In this document: positions 46,958-59,370 of the stretch, piece by piece
How the letters are laid out: each line of letters starts with the position of its first letter
Position numbering within the stretch: position 1 is the first letter of the stretch
Source of the DNA: Phaseolus vulgaris
Lineage: Eukaryota; Streptophyta; Magnoliopsida; Fabales; Fabaceae
Assembly (NCBI RefSeq): GCF_000499845.2
Contig: NC_023751.2
Location: forward strand, 7,157,835-7,221,834
Direction of reading: 5' to 3'
Length of the DNA: 64,000 bases
The notes under the pieces: generated by a model
What the model was told of the DNA's origin: nothing
Databases searched by the model: none
The model's input: the letters and a program-made list of their open reading frames with translations, nothing else
Made by a program: the position numbers and the translations under genes

Positions 46958-48239
46958 AACATTTGAATAAGTGAATTTTTTTAAAAAGTGAATTTATGAG
47001 ATATTTTAGACAATTGGATAGGGAGCCAAAATCTATGATCAAAAGTCAACTATATAAAATGAGATAAGCATAACAAATTAAACTCATCCAACACTTCACC
47101 GTCTATTGAACTATGACTTTAGAAGAAGAAAAATAGTATGAAACCATTTTTACAACCTTACGGGACAATGTAACAAAATTTGAGCTTAAGGCTTTCTCCA
47201 ATTTCTCGAAGCCCATAAATGAATGAAATCTTGGACAAATATTTATGTTATCCCTGCTTTGCCTATTAGCCACTAAGCTACAAGTAAAGGGATTCCTATA
47301 AGCTACAATACCTAAACTTTCCTTCTTTTACACTCTCTTTACATCCCTTCTATCATTATCCACCGATTTACATTGGAGTTTGTAAGGTCTTAAAAAATTG
47401 ATGATATCTTGGGGAGTCTAGGAGAGTGGTTGTTGTTGCGCCAGGAAAACAACATGGATGAATGGACCCTACTTGACGTGGATAGAAAATGGAGTTTCGA
47501 TTATTATTACGTCATGGATTCAGAAGTTTTGGAGAATGGAGGCATATTGTTAGTGTCTTACATTTTGGAGATTAAAGGTGTAGAAGAATCTCGTGCAACA
47601 TAGGTGCTGAACGATCTTCACAGGGGGGGAATCCATGGGATTGCATAGGGAAAGTTGGTTCTGCTTGCCACCACGACTATGGCGACTCATAAAGTGGTAT
47701 GGGACCGGAAAAGGTGGTAGGGGACCGGAAAGGGTGGTATGGGAATTACTTGTGACACCGACTGTTGTGGTGGCCACTCTATTGATGCTGATGGCGGCAG
47801 CGGTGACTGTCGGGGTGGCGGTGATAGTTGTGGTTGTTGTCGAGGACAATATAAATGTTTGTTGGGATGACACTGGGGAGCGTTTAGTGTGGCTTGTGAA
47901 CATAAGTAATGGTTGTAGTAGACATCCATCGGGAGTGAAGTAGGCCATACGAAATGGTGATTCTACGAGTATTATCATCTAGGTTTAGAAAATTAAAATA
48001 GAAAACTACAGGTATTCTCTTCCTTTAGAATGTATTTACTAAACCTCCTTATTCTAGGCCTTAAGCTAGTAAGAGATTATTATTCCACTTAGAGTTGTTC
48101 TAAGAGGTTCAGAAGAAATCTGAGAAAGTTCATTGAGTGAAGGAAGCCACTAAAAATCTAAACTATCTGTTAAGAGATTTCTCTCTAACAAACTAAACTA
48201 AAAGTGGAAATAATCCATTTTAAAAGGGAGCGAATGGCT
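46958..48239. other. Intergenic; GC-richer low-complexity part at 47400-47990
   Basis: Overlapping open frames on both strands at 47409-47978 have repetitive Val/Thr/Pro-rich translations and no domain. A 20-bp unit (GTGGTATGGGACCGGAAAAG) repeats at about 47693, 47713 and in part at 47733. I do not call a gene. Confidence 0.5.
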
Positions 48240-48680
48240 TGAGAAAAAGCAATCTCAATTTCATTTTAAGAGAAGTATGTCTAACCTCTGGAAAATGTTG
48301 CGTCTGTGCCACGTATATGCAGCAGCAACACCTAGAAAATCACCATCCATAAAAAAAACTGCTTGAAAATCTTCCATCCCTCTCACTGAAGGATACTCGC
48401 TAATCTCACATGGTCATAGAGAAATGAATTGAAATCTTCCACTATACTCCAAGCCCCCAATCTAATGAACACGTCAATTCTTGCCCAAGGTTTTGGCGTG
48501 AGTGCATTCTATGATTGACATAACTACTGTAAACCCTACACAATGATGTATTCCAAACGCACCTTGTTACAAATTGACCAGATCTCTCCATTGAATGAAA
48601 AGCGTGAAAAAAACTGAATCCCAAAACGGACATTCACGACGTTTATTCTGTGCTTGGCACGTGTATGATGTTGAAGAACT
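48240..48680 (-). pseudogene. LINE-like endonuclease remnant
   Basis: On the minus strand, broken frames contain GAWSIVEDFNSFLYDH (48391-48470 area) and, further on, GVAAAYTWHRRNIFQRLD. These resemble the GDFN and YTW...N...RLD motifs of L1-type endonucleases. Several frame changes and stops are present. The match is by eye and modest. Confidence 0.35.
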
Positions 48681-50485
48681 TGATCATGGATACGTAATCA
48701 AATCTATAAACTGTCAAGGACCGCACATTGACATTGACAAGATTGTGCCCAAAAGCTGTGGCAAGCAGCTTTAGAGTTTCTCGGTCTAATTCCAATTATG
48801 CAAGAAAACCAATCCAAATTTTCCCATTTATTTCGGGTCTCGTTTACAATGATTAGTAATTAATGATGCTACCAATTATTCAGGTCGAGCGTTATTAAGC
48901 ATCCATCAATAATGTTATGTATATCTAACGGATATAAACTCACCTGCCCATGGACCATGCAACCAAAATATAGTTTAGCAAGCCTCATTTTATAATTGAT
49001 GCTCGAAACAAGGACACCCGGCCGATCATGTAAAAAATCAAGGGAAAAGTCCTCCTTATAATAGCAGGGATGTACTAACCAGGGTGCAATAGCACGGAAA
49101 ATCTAGAAAAAAACACGTGAGACAGCACGAGAAAGAAAAAATAAACTAGGAAGTATCTGTTGGACATAACAGGAGCAATAATGGTTATGCAAAGAGCGAT
49201 CCACGTATGAAAGACGAAAATCACCACATAATTTTGGTATTTCTCTTTCAAAAAATTAAGGAGAAAACTAGTTCCCTCATTTGAAGGACCTACCTAAAAT
49301 TCGATTTCAGTATACCAGTCTACCAGATGTTAAAAAAATGTTGAGCTAAAATCGACCTAAAGTAAATTTGTTCCTTGCAAAATAAAAATGGTTTCTGAGC
49401 TCTGGCAAGAAGCAAGCAAAGCATCACACCAGAGCTGCAAAATAACCTCTGGATTGGAGAACCCACGGCACGACCAGCTGAATCTATCCACAAAATAATG
49501 CTGTCTTCAAGCAATTATCTGTTTTGTTCCAAAAAAAAAGCAAAATCAGAATCTTAGAAAGTCATCAGCTGAAAAGGTAAAAGCATGCCAGAGAACAAGA
49601 AAAATATACAGTACAGACAACAGATAAGTCACTTTACGTTTCTTAAACAAATCTCTTAAAATTGAGCTAATATATACCAATATAAAGTACGAATTTTGCA
49701 GAGCCGTTTTCAATGCTAGATCTTTTAACATGTTACTCCCATTGACATTGAAACAAGGTGGTGGTAAAATCCAGTCTTTGCTTAACTTTTTTCACTATTC
49801 TATTCTCACAATGAAAAAGATGCAAGAAACTGATCAAAGTTACAAAATTACACATAAACCTAAAAGCAACAAAAAGTACCATCATTAATACAAGTATAAT
49901 TATAGTTATTTATGATTGATATTCATTCTTGTAATTGGCTAGAGCATGGCATTTCAATGTTCTTAATGCAGAGGGCCCTAAACCTCAAAACCATTGATTA
50001 GTGGTTTAACCTGCTTCATCATTACGCATTTTCTCTATACCCAATGACATCATCGGTGACATAAGGAAAAAGATGTTTTGGCAGTACCTCAGAGCACAAG
50101 GGTACTCAGAAAACAAACTTAAACAATAGTTTCTCTTTAAATATAGAAAATCCATCCACGTCTTAAGTATTTATTCCTAATAATTCTGAATTAGGATTAA
50201 AATTAAACATCTTCCATTGTCTAATTTCATCATGAATTCCAAAATCACTTTGACTAGAGAGGCACAAATGGAGAAATAACTTCAGCAGAGAATAATTATG
50301 ATGTAAATATAATCATTACCTGTTCTAGCTTATCATCTTCAATGGGAAATCGAAAATATATACACTAGCAGAGTCTTGTGGTTACCAGCACACTCAGCAA
50401 ATCTATCATACAAGTTTTATTAAAGAAAATGTTTCCTGCACTGCATGCATGTGTCACCACATCTGCATCTGAATCTATCTAACTG
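48681..50485. other. Intergenic or MBD 3' region
   Basis: AT-rich; frames at 49320-49514 and 49546-49731 (minus) have no domain. The part next to 50486 may be MBD gene 3' UTR. Confidence 0.45.
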
Positions 50486-53400
50486 CTAAAGAAATTTGGG
50501 AAGACCCATAGTGTCAGTTTGGAATATTTCAACTTCATTCTGAGCCTTTTCTGATAAGCAAGACTTATTTGATTTATTAACACCATCATCACTTCTCTTC
50601 TCAAAGTTTAATATACTTCCACCAAGAGGAACAGATACACATCCTTGTGAGTTTCCCTGCTTAATGCTTGCAGTAGTATATGCATCTACAGCAATATTGC
50701 TGCAAGAAACAATGCCCAACTGAGGCTCCATGTATCCAGCATCAACAGCTTTTAGTGCATCAAAGGTTCCATCACAGATATCATTCACATTATCATGAAA
50801 AGCAGAAGGGTGCTGATTAGCAGTTAGAGCAAATAAGTTACTTTGAGAACTTCTGTGCAACAGATTGTCCATCATGCTATTTTGGTCATTCAAGGAACTC
50901 CTTTCCTGTAAACATCTCGTCACAGCATCCTCATTAGAAAGAATATGATTAGTCGCACTAACATCCTTAGTTAACTTAAGATCAGAAGCAAAATCAAATC
51001 CACCAAACTCAGATGCATCTTGTGGGCAAGAGCTAAAAGAAACATTACTAATGTAACCAGTGTGAACACATGTTCTTTCATCAATAGATGAGCTAAATAG
51101 ATCACTGTCAAAAATATTTTCCTCAGCAGAGTCCTTCAACTCAGAAGTCTGTGTCCTGTCAATATTACTTAGAGATGTATGTTTAAGTTCACAATGAGAT
51201 GAGACAAGTGAGCAACCCTCAGAACTACTCTGCAGTTCAACATCAGTAAAAACGTCTTTAAATTCAGCCTGGTCTGTGCTACACAAATTTAGTTGTTTGT
51301 CATCATTAATGGCCTTTTCATCTCTAATCTCCATATCCTCCTGTGAACTGGCAAGATGTCTATCCCCTAAATTTTTACCAGCAAATATTTTCCCCTCAGC
51401 ATTTGGAGCCAGTATGCTGCTATCAAAACTTATTTTATGAGTGTTCTCTTCTACTAATTTCACAGAAAGCCCAAGCCCATTGTTGTCAACTCCACAGGGA
51501 ACAGTTTCAGGGCATCCAGTATTTCTATCCTGACTAGGAAAATTACTAATGGCCCCTTTTATGCATGTGGCAGCATTTATATCCTCTGAAATTTGACCAT
51601 TGTCACTATTATTATTGGAGAAAGGAGTTGAGAAAACTAAAGGAATATAAAGATTGCATGCAGCATCAGTAGACTCAATAGCACCAACCAACTTCTCACT
51701 ACCTACATTACAAACTCTATCATTCACGCGAGAACATCCCTGAACTGAATTTCCATCATTCTTATCAGCCTCCAACAGTTTTTTATCTTCCGACTGATGG
51801 TCAAAGCCTCTAAAGTCTTCACTAGCATCTCCTAATTTACAACCCAAAGCCAGATCACTATTGATATTTTCACTCCCAAATGATGATGATATTGGGGGCT
51901 GCTTCTCATGACCAGAGTGAATAGATGCACCAGCTAAAGTCAAATAATGTGCATTGGCATCAGTCTTCGCATCTCCAGTAGGGACATGACCAACACTCTG
52001 TGCATGTTAAAAAAAATTAGGCAGTTCTTTTCATTATTGGAATTGAAAAAGTAAACAAATGAAACGTTAATATATTAGCTTACATTTTCAGATGCCATGT
52101 TCATACTACTGGACAATTGCTGAGCACCATCATCAGTATAACTAGATTTTAAATGGCCCTTATCTTGAACACCAGAAACAGAAAGCAAGTATGCAGAAGC
52201 TTCTTTGCAAGACTCAAACTGATGCCCACCAGGACTGAATGGAATCAAATTAGAGAACGTGAGAATCAAGTGTAAATAACAGTAATGTCTACAAGAAAGT
52301 AACAGTTCAATATATGTAAAAATTTGAACCAATAGAATTTAGGTTACATCTGCTACACAGTAAATATCCTCATCCTTAAAAAGTCAAACAATATGTAGCA
52401 AAGTCAAACACTAGACACGACACAAATTTATATATTACATCATTATGAATTATGTGACAGAAGATCATCATTAAAAGATACTTAAGTTAAAATTCATTTA
52501 AAGAAAAAACAATTTTGACAAATTTCACATTATATGAAAATAAGATAAGAGATTAAATAAAAACATTACCAATAATACATATATAATTAAATATTCCGAA
52601 TTATATATAGAGTTTGTTCTTTATTTCTATGATCATAATAGAAACTTATACAATAAGTTATGAGTTTTTAAAAAATCATTGTATTTGTTCTTTTTTTACA
52701 ATGATTAGAAACCCAAAAAAATGTTTTTTGAATTGGACACTTCACCAATATGTATTGTACGAGTGTCGTATGCGTATCAATGTCCAATACCTGTCGGACA
52801 AATGACATACCATTTAAGAGGCATGTCCAAGCTTCATAAGCAACATCCTCCTTAAGGGTTAATTTTACCATTTTAATCTCAAACTTCAAATTCCCAAATG
52901 TTTTCATCTCTACGTCCTTTATTCAATATAATTTTTTAACAAAAAAAAGTGCAGCTTTTTTAGGTGAAATGGTGTCATATCTATCATAAGAGCTTTTTAT
53001 GTTAAAAGAATTTCAGTAGATGGAATTGATAGGGATTTAATGTTTGAGTGCTCGTGCGTGGGATTATATATTATCGATGATCCGAAAACGGTTCAATAGC
53101 AAATGACATGATAAGTCCAACAAAACTCTTGCTAAGATTGGCTCTAAATAGCTCTGATACCATATTAAGAAGTAGACTTTAAGTCTAACTCAACCTTATA
53201 AAACCGGCTTATAAAATGAGATTTGCACCCACTTATATATTATGAAATGTCATTATCTCTAGTCAATGTGGGATCTCCAGCAGATGTATTAAAAACAAAA
53301 TAAAAATAATAGTATTCTAAATATTACTAAGAAAGTAGGAGAAAACAAGTAGTTTAAGAGAAATTGCAGTAATTGCAGGAATAGAAAACTGAAATGCCAC

Positions 53401-56400
53401 AACACTGTCCATAAAATTCAGAGATCATAAAAAGGCTAAGATAAAAAGTAGAAAATATTCACATAACTTGAATACATAAAAATTCAGTACTAAAGATTTT
53501 ATGATTCATTACTCTGATGACAAATAGTGCAAAAAACACAACACATACAAACTTCACATTAACCATGGATGATTTAAGAAGGTATTCTGAAAAATTCATG
53601 GATGCCAAAATAAAAGCCCACTGACTCAAAAATGGCTAATAAGTATTTTTTTATTAAAAGCAAAAGAAAATACCATCGAAGCCCAAAGGCACACACAAAG
53701 GTCCCAGACATCTCTCCCTCGGACGGAGCAAAGACAGGATCCTTTTTCGAATAACTCAACCCACTCATCTCCCCTCAGCCAAAAATATATGGCAGACACA
53801 AGTTTTTTCCAAACCCATATCTATATTTTACTGCAATTAGTGCTATAACATTCATTTTTCAAAAAAATATCAATTAAGAATATAGATTGCAAAATAAATT
53901 AGAAGCCTTCGGGATTCAAATATGTGTCTCCTATTTTAAACATTTTCTAATTTTTATTTATTATTTGAACTTAAAAACCATGGAGAACTCCAAAAATAAA
54001 AGAAAAAAATACAAGGGATAAATTAGGATGCAACCAAATCAATAATAACATTTTTCAGCAAACAAAGAATATCTTCAGTTTTTCTTTCACAATAGAAGAC
54101 TAGATAATACTCGCTCAAATACATTAAACAGATATTGAAGACAAAACATACTTCCAAAGGAGGCCAGATATTAACGGAGAATAAAAGGAAAACAAGTATA
54201 TTGATACACAAAAAGGTCTTGACCCTAGAACACATTTAAAAAGTACAAGCCACCCCTTTCCAAACCCCAAGAAAATATGCCAGTGCATGGTTATATATTA
54301 AACCCAATCTACGGTTAAATTAACATCTTAATCAAACTCAATACATCATTAATCTCTCCCCTTCCCTTTCACATACAGTAACCAACTTCACCAATTCCAT
54401 TCCATGTTTGGTATTTAAGATGAATTCTATTAAAAACTTGACAAATACTGAGGTTATTTTTCAATTGATTTGAAAAAGGTTAATCTAGTCCATTTTTTCT
54501 ACATAATTTTTAGAATTTAATTTAACATCTTCAAACCATAATAATCAATACCATGCATTAGTGCCACTATCACACACTACAAGAAAATTATTAAATAATA
54601 ACTAAATTTAGAGACAAAAAATAATTAGTTACTATATTGATTAAATTAGATACTAAAAAATTATTGATATCTAATGTAATTTCTATTATTAATAAAATAT
54701 TATAAAATGGTTTCTAAATTGATATCTAAATTAGCTATCAAAGTTTTAGTTATTAATATTTTAGATTTTAAATTAGTCTCTGGAAGACTAATAAAGCTAA
54801 AACCTTGGTAGCTAATAGTTAAATACCAATTTAGAAACTACTTTATAAATTTTTATTAATAATAGAAACTATTTTTTACTTTATAAATTGGTCTATAATT
54901 TAGTCAATATAGTGATTAATTATTTTGGTTTCTAAAATTAATTTCTATTTAATGATTTTCTTGTATTGACACCGGTCCAGAGCGAAGTGGCACTCCCTCT
55001 ACAGGGAAGGCTGCATCGCACATTGGTGTTGCTACCGTCACATCCAAAATCGCAAAGGATACTGCTGTTTTGCAATGTGTGGCACGACTAATGTTTAACC
55101 TAAAGGGAACAATTACAGCAACAAAAGTAGTGTTGTTTTTACTCAGGATTTCATTAACAGTGTAGGTTTATCTATTAAACTATAACCCACAATTGTTTAC
55201 CCTATCATTTTTTCACTTTCCTTTCCCGAACCACTTCCTCCCATGTTCAGCCTCTCAGCTTCAAGTGACATTTTAGACTACTGTGCTTGAAACTCTTTCT
55301 AATAGTATAATGGACTGGTGGCAATGAGATGATTAAATTGCATGCATTCATAAACTCAATATTCCATTTTTTTTTTTGGTTTTTGGTTAGAATTTAATTT
55401 AACATCTTGAAACTCTTTCTAATAGTTGAGTGGACTGGGGACAAGGAAATGAGTACCTTGCATTCTGTCATAAACGCGAACAATGACCAAAGAGATAGGC
55501 CAATGGGATTTAAATTAATGTATCCTTTTGGAAACCACCTATTCCTCTCATAAATTAGACTCGTGTCTTCATGCTTCTATATTTCTAACCCAGAAAATGT
55601 AAAAAAAAATATCTTATTTCCATTTTTCCAGCTTTCAACATAACAAGCGCAAAGAAATGTCATGCTTTAAAAAATCGAAGTATCAGAATTGTATGATTTG
55701 TGATAAGATTCTTGCAATTCCATTGAGATAGAGCAATTCAGATAAAATCCACAGTAGTTTTTGGAGCTGAAAAACATTGAATTGTCTGAATCACAAAATT
55801 GCACTTTATAACATCCATATCGATTGTCTAGTGACTTTCTTTTTTGCACGGCCAGTGCTGATGTTTTAAATCCCAGATAGCAAAGTGTAGTAGCCAGCTC
55901 CAAAAATCTTATACAAAAATAGTCAAAAGCTACAATTTTGAATTTTTTTTATAGTATACTAGAAAAAACAAATGTGAGGCAGCACATGTGTATTCACATT
56001 TTTATTAGATTAAAATATAAACAATTTTACAATTTTATTATTTTTATGAATAATTAATTAAATAAATAATACAATTTAAAAAATATATGTATATATATAA
56101 TTTTGTGGAAATAGTATTATAAAATTATATAGCTGTTATTCTTAAAAACAGAAGTTATCTAGTTATTTTGAAATAAAGAAAAGTTAATCGATTATTTATG
56201 TTATAAAATAAATAAATTATATTTTATTAAAAAGTAAAATTGTCCAATTAAAAGAAGACACCAAAGGAAATTACCAAATGGTATATCCTTTTTATATAAT
56301 GGTGTAGATACAATGTATGTAAATTCTAAAATATGATAAGAATTACTCAAAATTAATAAACAAAACATGAAAGTAAATACCAGTCAAATACAAGTTTACT

Positions 56401-59370
56401 AGATAGAAATTATTATCATCTTCTTTACCATTTAAACTCCAAAAATAGCCCTTCATAAAGCCCTAACTTCTCTGTTCAGAGGGATTTTTTTGGAATCAAC
56501 ACACAACATCCCTGTAGCACCCACCATTCAGCCTATTATTTGGTCTGCTAGCTCTACTAAAACAGCCCCTTATAGTGGTAAAGGGTCTCCCTGCACTGCT
56601 ATAGTGCGTTATTTAAAACATTGGGTTATACAAATGGCTTTGTGCATTCCCGTTTTGATTTTTGTCACTACTGATATGACTTGAATCATGGTCTATATAT
56701 TTTTTGGTGATAAATAAGGATTTATGTTGAAGTTTAGGTTTCACTCTATTAACTATAGTGTTAATTCTCTTTCTTTTTGGTCCAACGGTAGGATCAAATG
56801 GGGAGAGGTAGAGAAAGGATAAAGTAGTCGAAAAGGGTGGAGCAAATTGCGAGGAATCGAACCTGTGCAATTACAATTAATGTGTGTAGCTTAGCCAACT
56901 GAGTTGCACAAGTGGAACGATCTATTTGACTTTAAAATGTCAAAATCGATGCTTTCTAATGCTTTTATGCTAAAATACTTTTTGACAGTATTTTCATTAT
57001 TGCTAGTGAATCTTCCTGTTATTCCTGATTTGGAAACAATTTAGGAAATAGGTCTTCAGATTCACTAGTCAAATCCTAGTCTGAGAACATGTATAATTGG
57101 ATTATAGATTTAAAAGATTAATTTGGATAAAAAAATCTTATAAACTTGATAAGACTATATGACATAAGATTTTTTTTATAAGACTTTTACAATCAAAACT
57201 TTTTAGTTAGAATTTCAATGTTTTTATATAGAAAGAATTTATAAGATTTATGGATTTACAAGACTTGAAAGGACTCCATGATATTTTCATCAAACCTTAA
57301 GTCGATGAAAAAGATACCAGAGCAATAAAAGTTTTGGATAAGAAAATATGTTTCCAATCTTTCGGTAGCTGATTCTAGTTCTTTTTTCTTTATCTATCAT
57401 GCTAATCAAGTGTCTGCAAATATTAGTAAATTACTTTTAAACAGAACTTTTGTATTCAAATTTTTAATTTCTTCATAACAATGAATTGAAAAGGCGTGGA
57501 CAAGGTGCACAAAATGAGGCATGATGAGAAAGGGGTAAAAAGCATTAAAAATGGTGATCCACATCAATGTAATTGCGTTTGAAAACGGTGTAATAAGACT
57601 TTTCAACAGTAGAATAGGTCCACAATACATATAGAATTGAAGATTGTTTTAATGTGTTTTACCCAACACAAAATAAAACCCAAGTAGCCAAAGTCTTAAA
57701 CGTTTTTAAAATTTTCTTTTTAGTGATGATCACAATGAATTCGTATTCACTAGAGGCAAAAAAAAGTTAGAGATCTATTTACCTGGTTGCAGAAAAGGCA
57801 TGTAGGATGGGGGGGGAATGACCAAATAATGTATAAATTTCAACCAAAATGAAAGGAACTATTGGTAATGGGAGAATAAAAAAAAGTTGAGTGTGGTATT
57901 TATACATTCTACTGAAAAGTATAATTCAATCTAAAAATTAATCCATCCAAATTGGAATTTTTTTCAATACTAGACCTTTTATGTGTAATAAAAAATCTCA
58001 ATTGAATACCACTAAATTTTGACAATCTCTTCTAATGGTACTAAATAAATGCCACAAGACTTTTTTAAAAATAATCTTTCAAAATCGCAATCCATTATTC
58101 TCTCTTACACATTTAATTGCAAACCTAGCTGAATGCTAAAGGTCTATCAGAAGTTGGGGGACAGGATGTAAATATTCAGGTAGGAAACACCTGAGATCTG
58201 ATGCAGGTCAATAGTCACAGTTGATAAAATTAAAGATATGTACATAACCCCAATCCTTCAACCCACTTCCTTGAAACACAGAGTACATAGTGGCCCATCA
58301 TCCTCATTTATCCGCAACTTTCAACAATGTCTCAATATACCACCGCAGTTACTATTTAAAACCTAGTTCAGAAGCATTATAGAACCCTCCCCAGTTTTCA
58401 AGCAAGCACAATCACAAGTAGGCATAGTTCTAAGTTTCAAGACATTGAATTGAAGAACCAATCAAATCACATGTAATTAGGAGTGTATGAAAAGGAATAG
58501 AAAAAACCTTACGTAACGGCGACAAACAACAGAGGCACGACCTGCCCTCCTCAAAAGGGTAATAACTATCTTCCATCCGGCAGGCAACACGGTGCCAAGA
58601 TCACTGGCCTGGACAATCCGCCTCTTCTTCCTCTGACTCGCCCACTCTCCATTCAGAGTTTCCAAAAATTCCAATAACTGTGGCTCCGTCTCCAACCCTG
58701 CGGTCCTTCTCTTCAACTCCTCCCCAAACGGATCATTATCCAAACCGTCCGCATCCACGCCAAATCCCCTCTCGATGACCGTGGCTACTGCGCTGCGCCC
58801 TTCGTTAACCTTCTTAGTCTCCTCTTCGAAAACCGATACCAAATTCTCGTTCTTCCTCGGTCGCCCGCGCTTCCTCTTCCTATTAGAAGCATCAATAACG
58901 TCAATCGGGACGGTTTGAAACGTCACCGTCACGGGAGGAGGTTGTTTGAACTCGACATGGACCGGAAACAGTTGGTGGTTCGCCGCATCACCGCAGTCGG
59001 GGCGCAGCGCGTTACGGAGAGGCTCCACGCCAAAGAGTTGCTGCAGCAGAGAGATAATTTGAGAGTTTTCTTGGTCCACAGGCTCCGGAATGTGGAAAGA
59101 AGAGGAGGCGGGAACCGCAAAATTTTGTTTCCGCTTGTTGAGGCGGAGTTTGGAGTAGGTCTGTTTGCGGCTGCCCGCTGATTCGTTGAAATTGGAACGG
59201 TCGATTTTGGGAACGACGGAATCATTGTCGTTGGCACGGCGGTGGCGGTGAGTGGCGCCGGAGAGGGAGAGAGTGTAGAGTTCTGGCTGAGACAGGAGAC
59301 GGAGGTCAACTAGCGGAAGAGAGTCAATGTGATCGGAGGAGGGTTCCACTTCCGCTTCCGGCGTCGGCAT
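50486..59370 (-). CDS. Methyl-CpG-binding-domain protein (MBD8-like), 3 exons
   Basis: Minus-strand exons 59370-58508, 52234-52084 and 51997-50486 join in phase, giving about 841 aa. The protein should be nuclear and bind DNA or chromatin. Exon 1 has DLRLLSQPELYTLSLS near the start, RKRKRGRPRK (164-173, an AT-hook-like GRP core) and RKKRR basic runs. The MBD (about 261-312) starts VLPAGWKIVI, crosses the first intron at CRRYV/SPGGHQFESCKEASAYL and ends in exon 2. Exon 3 is a long, Ser/Asn/Asp-rich, probably disordered tail ending MGLPKFL. The exon 1 donor was placed at AG/GTTTTT (58508/58507), because the more obvious GTAAGG gives the wrong phase for exon 2. Intron 1 is 6.3 kb with several repeats. 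The final TAG lies in TTTCTTTAGCAG, which also looks like a splice acceptor, so a further exon cannot be excluded. The MBD8-type assignment rests on family memory. Confidence 0.87.
53151..53290 (-). mobile_element. TRIM-like LTR fragment with initiator-Met primer site
   Basis: GCTCTGATACCA (53151-53162) is the exact complement of the TGGTATCAGAGC primer site. It is followed by an LTR-like stretch (TTAAGTCTAACTCAACCTTATAAAACCGGCTTATAAAATGAG, then AGTCAATGTGGGATCTCC) of a type common in legume genomes. Only one LTR is present. It resembles the element at 46700-46957 in the opposite orientation. Lies in MBD intron 1. Confidence 0.65.
54575..54968. mobile_element. CACTA-end MITE, family A, copy 7 (MBD intron 1)
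   Basis: Left end CACTACAAGAAAATTATTAAATA; right end TTTAATGATTTTCTTGTATTG; ACA on both sides (54572-54574, 54969-54971). The interior is strongly self-complementary: AATTGATATCTAAATTAGCTATCAAAGTTTTAG pairs with CTAAAACCTTGGTAGCTAATAGTTAAATACCAATT. It is the best preserved copy and the best reference for the family. Confidence 0.88.
55286..55460 (+). repeat. Direct duplication, 120 bp spacing
   Basis: CTTGAAACTCTTTCTAATAGT and the following TGGACTGG(T/G)G(G/A)CAA occur at 55286 and 55406. Lies in MBD intron 1. Confidence 0.7.
56842..56912 (-). repeat. tRNA-derived SINE-like segment
   Basis: On the minus strand GCAACTCAGTTGGCTAAGCT (56907-56888) resembles pol III box A, and GGTTCGATTCC (56863-56853) is a perfect box B, about 25-30 bp apart as in tRNA-derived SINEs. 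The sequence beyond box B (to about 56650) is not tRNA-like and may be the SINE body; its end was not determined. Lies in MBD intron 1. Confidence 0.5.

Noticed and set aside
47409..47978. Overlapping open frames on both strands with Val/Thr/Pro-rich translations
   Set aside because: Both strands are open because the sequence is low-complexity and carries a 20-bp repeat. No domain.
58508..58513. GTAAGG at 58512-58507 as the MBD exon 1 donor
   Set aside because: It leaves exon 1 in phase 0, while exon 2 needs two bases to give SPGGHQ; the AG/GTTTTT donor keeps the domain intact.
58915..59181. Plus-strand frame opposite MBD exon 1
   Set aside because: Antisense shadow of a GC-rich coding exon.
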